Shown: one piece after another, positions 49,301 through 60,000 of the stretch
Layout: each line of letters begins with the position of its first letter
Numbering within the stretch: the stretch's first letter is position 1
NCBI GenBank assembly: GCA_026874595.1
Contig: CM049309.1
Span: 24,925,033 to 24,989,032, forward strand
DNA: 64,000 bases
Reading direction: 5' to 3'
Source of the DNA: Sipunculus nudus
Taxonomy: Eukaryota > Annelida > Sipuncula > Golfingiida > Sipunculidae
Notes under the pieces: generated by a model
The model's input: only the letters and a program-made list of their open reading frames with translations
Told to the model about the DNA's origin: nothing
Database searches by the model: none
Made by a program: the position numbers and the translations under genes

Positions 49301-50303
49301 TCCCTGTGTTAAGTCCAGAGATTTGTAACACTATATGATCCCTATGTTAAGTCCAGGGATTTGTAACACTGTATGATCCCTATGTTAAGCTCAGGGATTG
49401 TAACATTGTATGATTCCTGTGGTTATAGCTTTTTATTGTAGATGGTCCATTTGACATGATTTATCTAAAACATCAAATATAAGCTGGAAGATTTGTTTCC
49501 AAATAGTATGGTCTTAAATCCCATCTGACTTATTCACATGCCTTAGAGTTTTGTCATGATCTGCCGGTAAATACTGATGGACTGGTCTGGCAAAGTGCTT
49601 GGTCACAAAGGTGAATGACAATCACTCTAGCGTTGACTGACATTTTGTTATACACAATAGATAAACACAATAAAGAATGCCAGTCATGTTTTTGTTAATG
49701 AAATTACACATATCATTTTGTGAATAATTCAAGCTACAGATAGAACACCTTAAAGACTTACAGGACCGCTGCTATATTCCGATGATTATTTCCTGACTTG
49801 TGCTGAGAATGTTGCATGACCAGTATAATAGAGAATGGCAGAGCAGATGTTGTTTAAAAGCTTTCAGTTGCTAAGACAGTATTTGTTTGAACCATAATCT
49901 TTGACAAGATTGAAGACTGGTGACCTTCAAGGTCAAATCTGCAGAAGTGAAGGATTTCTTGTGATCCCTATAACTTGTGAAGTTTTGCATATTTTTCCAT
50001 GAAATTTGATACAGCATTTCTTTAAACCAAGCTCTTTGACAAGTAAGAAAACTGTTCACTTTGACCATGATATTCAAGGTCAAATCTGCAGAAATGTGGG
50101 ATTTTTAATGAGTGACAACCATAAGCCTACCCAAACTAAAGCCCACCCCTACAAACTAATAATAATAACAGACAAAACCAACAAAAACAATAGCCCACCC
50201 CTAAGTACATGCACAATAAGACAAAAGCCCATCCTTCACTGCAGTAATGTAAGATATACATATTGTGCATATATATATATAGTTATATACATATACATAT
50301 ACA

Positions 50304-50357
<54 letters not shown>

Positions 50358-53300
50358 AAACAATGAAAAATGTTACATATATATAATGTCTATACCTATT
50401 ATATATATATATGTATATAAATATATGTAATCATACATATTGAATTTATTAAATTAATTTTTTATATTCAATTAGTATATTATAAATTAATTGTTTAATA
50501 TACAGGCATTTTCCTGGCTTTATAAAAATGCGCTTTCTCTGTACTATAATTTTAAGGGCAGTTATATTGCTCTTAAAATTACAAATACATTTCCCCATTG
50601 TTTCCTACTTTTGTCTGTCACCCAGCACCTTCACCTATCATTTACAACTTTATGCCAAATGTCTGGGGGATACTATGGCATCATCAGACATTTTTGGTTT
50701 AATACAAATAAAAGTATAATAATTCAGCTTAAGGCTATTTTTACTGTTAAAACAACCCTTGGAGTGTGTTTACTCAAGTTTAGGTGACTTTCAATACTCG
50801 ACTAAAGACTGTACAAACCACATGTCACTCCCTGAACTGTGTGGACTCGGGTTAAGTTTATCTTAATTGCTCAACTAGAAACTACACAAGTGAGCTTCCC
50901 AGCCACACCCCAGCTGGTTTCTCAGACACCCACAGGGTTTTTTTTCACATCTTTTACATAATAAAGGTTGTACAAACAATCTGTATGACTTGTACTGATA
51001 TGACAGGCCAAAATATCATTTAAAAACAAAAATTACATGTTTGTTGTGACTGCATTTCTTCCCTGGGAAGAAATGGTGGGGAAAAAGCATTTCTTCCCAT
51101 CCCTTCCCTCTTCCCATCCCTTCCCTCTGGGAAGATTGTGCCAACCCTGCCTGGGTCAAATCTGAAGAAATTGAGAATAGTTTAGACCCCTATAACTTTT
51201 TAAAGCACTGAAGATTTATCCCTGACATTTGACATCAAAGTTATTTCCACAGTGCTCTTTGGCAAGGTCAAAAAGAGGTGACCTAGGTCTCGTGGACAAA
51301 TCTGGTGAAATAATGAATATTGACCCTATACCAAGAATCTTCCTCTCAAATTTAATGCACAAGTTGCTTTCACAATGCAATTTGACATGGTCAACAATTG
51401 GTGACATACTAAAATGTCATATTTGTCAGCTAAGTGTCATAACCAATTGGTAACTAGTTATTTCACATATCAGTTTTGCTGGTAATTTAAAAGAGTCGCA
51501 GTTCTGGTAAAATGAAGTCAAATGGAATCCTCATCCAATCTTTAACCAAGAATACTGTTAATGCATGTTTACATACTGCATGATCCCTGTATGCATGTGT
51601 TCACACAGTGCATGATCCTGTATGCATGTGTTTACATACTGCATGATCCCTGTATGCATGTGTTTACATACTGCATGATCCCTGTATGTACGTGTTTATA
51701 GACTGCATGATCCCTGTATGCATGTGTTTACACAGTGCATGATCCCTGTATGCATGTGTTTAGACACTGCATGATCCCTGTATGCATGTGTTTACATACT
51801 GCATGATCCCTGTATGCATGTGTTTACACAGTGCATGATCCCTGTATGTATGTGTTTACATACTGCATGATCCCTGTATGTATGTGTCTACATACTGCAT
51901 GATCCCTGTATGTATGTGTTTACACACTGCATGATCCCTGTATGCATGTGTTTATATAATGCATGATCACTGTATGTATGTGTTAACATACTGCATGATC
52001 CCTGTATGCATGTGTTTAGACACTGCATGATCCCTGTATGTATGTGTTTACATACTGCATGATCCCTGTATGTATGTGTTTACACTGCTTGAACCTTGTA
52101 AGTATGTGTTACATACTGCATGATCCATGTATGTATGTGTTTACACACTGCTTGAACCTTGTATGTATGATTTTACATACTGCATGATCCCTGTATACAC
52201 GTGTTTACATACTGCATGATCCCTGTATGCATGTGTTTACATACTGCATGATCCCTGTATGTATGTGTTTACTTACTGCATGATCCCTGTATGCATGTGT
52301 TTAGACACTGCATGATCCCTGTATGTATGTGTTTACATACTGTATGATCCTTGTATGTATGTGTTTACATGCTGCATGATCCCTGTATGCATGTGTTTAG
52401 ACACCGCATGATCCCTGTATGTATGTGTTTAGACACTGCATGATCCCTGTATGTATGTGTTTACATACTGCATGATCCATGTATGTATGTGTTTACACAC
52501 TGCATGATCCCTGTATGTATGTTATTACACACTGCATGATCTCTGTATGTATGTGTTTACATGCTGCATGATCCCTGCATGTATGTGTTTACATACTGCA
52601 TGATCCCTGTATGTATGAGTTTACATACTGCATGATCCCTGTATGTATGTGTTTACATACTGCATGATCCCTGTATGTATGAGTTTACATACTGCATGAT
52701 CCCTGTATGTATGTGTTTACACACTGCATGATCTCTGTATGTATGTGTTCACATACTGCATGATCCCAGTTTGTATGAGTTTTCATTCTGCATGATCCCT
52801 GTATGTATGTGTTTACACACTGCATGATCTCTGTATGTTTGTGTTTACATACTGCATGATCCCTGTATATATGAGTTTACATACTGCATGATCCCTGTAT
52901 GTATGTGTTTACATACTACATGATCCCTGTATGTATGTGTTTACATACTGCATGATCCCTGTATGTATGTGTTTACATACTGCATGATCCCTGTATGTAT
53001 GTGTTTACATACTGCATGATCCCTGTATGTATGTGTTTAGACACTGCATGATCCCTGTATGTATGTGTTTACATACTGCATGATCCATGTATGTATGTGT
53101 TTACACACTGCATGATCCCTGTATGTATGTGTTTACATTTTGCATGATCCCTGTATGTATGAGTTTACACATTGCATGATCCCTGTATGTATGTGTTTAG
53201 ACACCGCTTGATCCCTGAATGTATGAGTTTACATACTGCATGATCCCTGTATGTATGTGTTTACATACTACATGATCCCTGTATGCATGTGTTTACATAC

Positions 53301-56300
53301 TGCATGATCCCTGTATGTATGTGTTTACATACTGCATGATCCATGTATGTATGTGTTAACACACTGCATGATCCCTGTATGTATGTGTTTACACACTGCA
53401 TGATCCATGTATGTATGGGTTTACACACTGCTTGAACCTTGTATGTATGATTTTACATACTGCATGATCCCTGTATGTATGTGTTTACATACTGCATGAT
53501 CCCTGTATGTATGTGTTTACACATTGCATGATCCCTGTATGTATGTGTTTAGACACCGCATGATCCCTGTATGTATGTGTTTACATACTGCATGATCCAT
53601 GTATGTATGTGTTTACACACTGCATGATCCCTGTATGTATGTTATTACACACTGCATGATCTCTGTATGTATGTGTTAACATACTGCATGATCCCTGCAT
53701 GTATGTGTTTACATACTGCATGATCCCTGTATGTATGAGTTTACATACTGCATGATCCCTGTATGTATGTGTTTACATACTGCATGATCCCTGTATGTAT
53801 GAGTTTACATACTGCATGATCCCTGTATGTATGTGTTTACACACTGCATGATCTCTGTATGTATGTGTTCACATACTGCATGATCCCAGTTTGTATGAGT
53901 TTTCATTCTGCATGATCCCTGTATGTATGTGTTTACACACTGCATGATCTCTGTATGTTTGTGTTTACATACTGCATGATCCCTGTATATATGAGTTTAC
54001 ATAAGGCATGATCCCTGTATGTATGTGTTTACATACTACATGATCCATGTATGTATGTGTTTACATACTGCATGATCCCTGTATGTATTTGTTTACATAC
54101 TGCATGATCCCTGTATGTATGTGTTTACATACTGCATGATCCCTGTATGTATGTGTTTACATACTGCATGATCCATGTATGTATGTGTTTACACACTGCA
54201 TGATCCCTGTATGTATGTGTTTACACACTGCATGATCCATGTATGTATGTGTTTACACACTGCATGATCCCTGTATGTATGTGTTTACATACTGCATGAA
54301 TCTTGTATGTATGTGTTTACATTTTGCATGATCCCTGTATGTATGAGTTTACATACTGCATGATCCCTGTATGTATGTGTTTACACTGCTTGAACCTTGT
54401 ATGTATGATTTTACATACTGCATGATCCCTGTATGTATGTGTTTACATACTGCATGATCCCTGTATGTATGTGTTTACACATTGCATGATCCCTGTATGT
54501 ATGTTTACACATTGCATGATCCCTGTATGTATGTTTACATACTGCATGATTCCTGTATGTATGTGTTTACACATTGCATGATCCCTGTATGTAATTGGTT
54601 ACATACTGCATGATCAGGGTATGCATGCTGCATTTACACTACAGCTTGAGCTAATGATATGTGTCATACTCTATTTTAGCTTCAGGTTGAGCTGAGTTCA
54701 CCACAGGTCAACCCCATATACCCGCTGCTGTATGTCCACAATGTGTACAGTAACATGATGGACCGCATGGTCAACCACATCTGTGAGACATGGTCCTATT
54801 ACCACCAGGGAGACTGGTCAGGAAAAATAATCATCACTGAATATGGAGGAAAAAATGTCTTCTCAGCGTATGAAGCAATCTCTCCCAGGACTGGGGGTAT
54901 GTCAGCATGAAATTTCTGTTACGATAATGCCATGCTGTGGTTATGCATGTTCACTTGTTCCATTTACACTGTTAGCTTTCAGATAAAAATTAAGTATTAA
55001 ACACTAAATATATTGTAAATTTTATAGGCCCCTCTGTGATGGGATGTTTTATGGTATACCCACCGTGCGTTAACTTTTAATATTGCCTCAAAAACTAACG
55101 GGCTTTGATGGATTTTCACAACCTCACCATAACTGCTTACCAATAGATTATCATGCCCTAGTTCAGTTATGGGCAAAATCCACACATATTTCATAAGGTC
55201 AGAGGTCACTGGGGCTGCTTATTACAGGCCAATTTGTGTTGTTGCAGTGATACAGTACAAGGAATATAATGGATTTTGATAAAACTCAATAGAAATATTT
55301 ATTAATATAATATCTCAAAATTCATGCATATTTAATTAGTTCAGAGGTCACCACACTTTGGTGGCATCACCCTGATTTACCGAAAATCAGATGGATTTTC
55401 ATATAACTCATGATGAGTTTTAACCAATGCAGTTTCTCACCTGAATAACATTCTCAGGAAGTTCATGCATAATTAATGAGATCAAAGGTCAAAAATATGC
55501 AAGGAGCATATTATGCACCATTTGTAATGCTCTTCATTATATTGTCATTTTAATTTTGACATTTTGTGCATTTGAATGATGGTACCTAGAGCCATTATTT
55601 GAAATATACATATTTAGGATTGTTTGGAATATATATAAACAGTAAAGATAAAGATGATTGGCTTGTATTGTATTATTTTTAAGGAACCTATGAGCTTATG
55701 CGATTGTGTGGCGTCATCCGTCAGCCCATACTATCTCAAGAATGACTGAAGCTAGGATCACTAAATTTTACGCAAAAAATCAGTCATCTAAAAAAAAATA
55801 TTAGATTATGCTCATATTTTGTCTATCTGCATAAACTTGGATTTTAAAGTGAAAAAGCTGGAAAAATATTAACAATTCTTCTTCTCTGACACTCTCCAGC
55901 CAAATTTTTCAATATTTAACAAAAAAATCCCAGAAACAATCTCTCTCAAGTTTGTGAATGATCCCAGTTTGGTGATTTTTGGCCAAGTTACACAAAGCTG
56001 AACTTTGTAATTTTAGTATGCTTATTTGGGCAAATGACTGTGTCGGAAATGGCAGGAACTATCATCATCCAATTATATGCAAATGTTGGTCAGAAAAGTC
56101 ATATTTGAAATTGATGTATTGGTGGTGCCACCTGCATGGACATTTTTTGTAAGTTGGTCATCTGTTATTAGTACATCAACCCGTAATTTTTAGCTCAGCT
56201 GACTATAAGTCATCTGAGCTATAGTCGTGGTCCATTGTCCGTCGTCCGTCCGTCTGTCCGTCCGTAGATGTGGCACGTTTTTGAAACCGTAAGACCTAGG

Positions 56301-57055
56301 AATCCAAAATTCAGCATAATGTTAGATGTCCCCAAGATCTCCTACCAAGCCGAAAACTGGGTCTTTGCGACTTCATTCCTTTGAGAAATTAAGGAAAAAC
56401 CTCAATTTTTCATTAAAATCCTATTTTCACACTTCAGGACTGCCTAATATCAAAACCACCCATCTGTTTTTCTTCATATTTACCATAAATATTCCTCTAT
56501 ATAGTTCCTATGTACATGCCAGAAATTAAGTCTGTAAAGTATAAATTCTTTAAGTTATGGGCCCAAACATAATGGACTTTGTAAAAAATCAGGAAAAATA
56601 ATAACTCACTTAACATGAAAAATTTTGAAATTAGAGTCTATTTTCTCAAGTATATAACTATGTTTAATTAAGATTCAATTGTTTACCCAAAATTAGATCT
56701 GAATTTTGTAAATTTTTTAAGCTATTAGCATAAAAAAAAATCAGCACCTTAAATTTTGCCCAACTTTGACCATGGCACGTTTTTTTCCTGTAAGCACCAT
56801 TGATTTAATTTTCACAGCATGTAAACATAAATATTTAGTTTGTCTAAATCTGAAATTTGAAAATAAAAGCTTGAAAATTAAGCTAGTTATTGATATTTTT
56901 TCTGTAGTCACTTGCTTTGATTACAGATGCAGGGTCCCACTCCAGGTCACTGGAAGTCAGCTGTGCCAGGGTTTCTGATTTGTTACAGTCACTGGAGGAG
57001 ATCCCCTGCTGTGACAGGGGTACAGTTATTCTCATATCACCACCCCAATCACCAG

Positions 57056-57090
<35 letters not shown>

Positions 57091-60000
57091 CAAACCCAAC
57101 CCACCAAGTGTTATGCAGTAATTGTTATTGTTTTCACTGTATCTCCTTAATTGTAATGCTGTTTTCACTCCGATATGCAAAAACTTTCCTTGAAAAAATA
57201 ATTCAAGGTGTAATGCAGAAGATGCAATGTTGTGTAATGTAGCATTTTTAAAGAAATCAATTTTCTTTTAAATGATTTTAACAAATATTATTGAACCCAT
57301 CAGTATGCTTAAATTATTATAAAATATGAAGCACATTATGGATAAATAAAGACACAATTAAAAATTGTGAAATCTAAATCAAGTATTATTTTTAGATATT
57401 TATTGTTTTGCAGATTTAAAAGATATATTTTTGTGGTAAAAAATAAATAAACATTTGTATGCATGATGTGGTGTTATCTGACAAGATTGAGATTTATGAT
57501 GATGCAATTGAGAATTATGAATCAACTTTTATAGTCAGATATATATGTTAAATTGGAAATGTATAGAAATATAAACTTAAATTAGAAAATAATTGATGTG
57601 ATAAAAAAATGAGGATTTAATACAAACATTTGTTCATTATTTTCCTGCCTCAGCAGAATTTGAGATCAGGCTTTGTTTGCCCTGTTTTATGTTGTTAATT
57701 AGCTATATTTCAAATGTATACATTTCATAAAAAATACATGTATATTTAATAATATATATTATACAAAAAAATAGATTCCATTGAACAAATGTGTAAACTA
57801 CTGAAATGTCAACAGTTAATCAAAAAACCAACTAATGATCATGGTTATAGTACAGATCATTTGTTCACAAACTGCTCACATGCTTTAGTTTCAACATTAG
57901 GAAACACATGGTCAGGTCACAAAATATTTTTTGCAACAATTTCTTGCTCATCAATAAAAACCAATCATATAAACCAACCATGGCCCATATTACCTCTTCC
58001 TCTTATACTTTATCTCCATTTGATATTATTATAGATTTTTACCTTCAAGGTTAACGTCAGCTGAGCACAGTGACCCATAGGTCCCTTGTTTAAGAACAGC
58101 AGGAGCTAGCATCACCAATTTTTATGTAAAAATCAGTCACACATCAGATAGTATGGGCTTGAACTATACTGGCACCACCTGCATGGATTTATATTTTACA
58201 GGGATAAAGAGAAATCATTTGCCAAATAATTCAGTATTTCACAAAAATGATGCCAGAGAAGAGCCCTCTCAAGTTTGTTCAAATAGTTCAGGTTCAGTGA
58301 ATTTTGCTAAGTGTCAGGAATTTTAACTTAGTCATTTAGCTATGTAAGCATACAAAACAGCAGGACATAGCATCACCATAGCAAGTTTTATGTAAATATT
58401 GGCCACATGAATCATATTTAAAATTGAGGTTTTTGTGGCACCACCTTCATGAACCATTTTTTGCGGGCAAAAAAGCCTACAGATTCTACATTAAAAATCT
58501 TTTTTGATTAAACTTTCAAGCCAAATAATTTAATATTTCACAAGAATAATCCTAGGGTAGGGTTCTCTCAGTTGTATAAGAATATAACAGACTCACTGAT
58601 TTTTGGTAGAGTTAGAGAAAGCTGAACTCGGCCATTAGCTTTTCTTGACTTGGGGCAACTGCCTTCTTCTTCTGAGCTTGGTCAGCCCAATGCACCTGAC
58701 ACAAGAGAGGTTTTATGTATTTGCCATCTTGGATAGTTGTGTACTAGACCTGTGGGGCCACCTACAATTGTTTTTTTTTTGGTTTCATGAGTCTGTGATC
58801 ATAGCTAAGGAGTGGTTTGAAGTATCTGCCTGAAATTTTACATGTCTATACATCTTTGATGGCTTTCTCATACACATTTTAGACTGGTGGCATTACCTAC
58901 AATCATTTTTGTGTTGTCTACATCCATGCCAGTTTTTCAGGAGTGACTTTTGTGTAATTGGTGCTTGTACTCAGGTTCAAAATGTTTATTGCTTGCAATG
59001 TACATATATATACATTTCACTCATGAACTTCAAAAGTAATGGTCAAGCATGTTATCATGTAAGCCTTGTACTTGATGTATATCCCATTGCACAGGTCCTC
59101 TATAGGCCTGTAGGCCTTGTTTATCAAACTGGCAAAACTGAACATCGGAACTTGTTTATGAGATGATTTTAACCATGATAACAAATAGATAACATGGACT
59201 GGGAAGACATAATATGTGACACAAGTTAATATTCAGGAATATCTTAATTAAGCTTTTTGTTCAGTCTCACAGCAAATGAATAATCCTAACTGTATCATAC
59301 ACATTTCAGATTATAAAACTGCAAATTACCTGGAAACTAACCTAGCAGCTGTAGATAATTCAGCCACACCAAACATTAAGCGATCAGTGCTGCCTTTGAA
59401 TGATCTGTCACTGGACGGGGAGATAAACCTGTCGGAGGATGACGACATGCCCACAGACTGGCTTGGATGTGTCGCCAAGAAGACGGGACTTCCCCGCCTC
59501 TTCATCAGCTTCACCATCTTCATCTCAGCCATGATGATGGTGTGGTTGTGTTTTGCCTCAATCGCTACAGCTCCAGAACATAAGATCATTCCGCAGGTAG
59601 GTCAAGGACATAGGCTCTAATTTGTACCCAGATGGAACTCTATAAAAAATCAAACACAAATACCAAGGTGGGCTATATACATTTCTGTGGTGGTCACCTT
59701 CCATATATTGCCATCATGTCTTTTAGTGGTGGTCACCTTCCATACATTGTCATCATGTCTTCCTGTGGTGGTCACCTTCCATACATTGTCATTATGTCTT
59801 TCTGTGGTGGTCACCTTCCATACATTGTCATCATGTCTTCCTGTGGTGGTCACCTTCCATACATTGTCATCATGTCTTCCTGTGGTGGTCACCTTCCATA
59901 CATTATCATCATGTCTTTCTGTGGTGGTCACCCTCATACATTGTCATCATGTCTTCCTGTGGTGGTCACCTTCCTTACATTGTCATCATGTCTTCCTGTG

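Larger units (their letters stand above)
56189..58092 (+). mobile_element. Long AGCTCAG-hairpin family element (about 1.9 kb)
   Basis: Begins with the AGCTCAG...CTGAGCT hairpin (56193) and a GTCCGTC run, and follows the order seen at 5069 and 6805. It ends at GCTGAGCACAGTGACCCATA then GGTCCCTTGTTT, the 3' motif also found at 4691, 9395, 10247 and 11535. It may be the most complete single copy in the window. It contains a C34 tract and a protein remnant at 57789. Confidence 0.65.
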
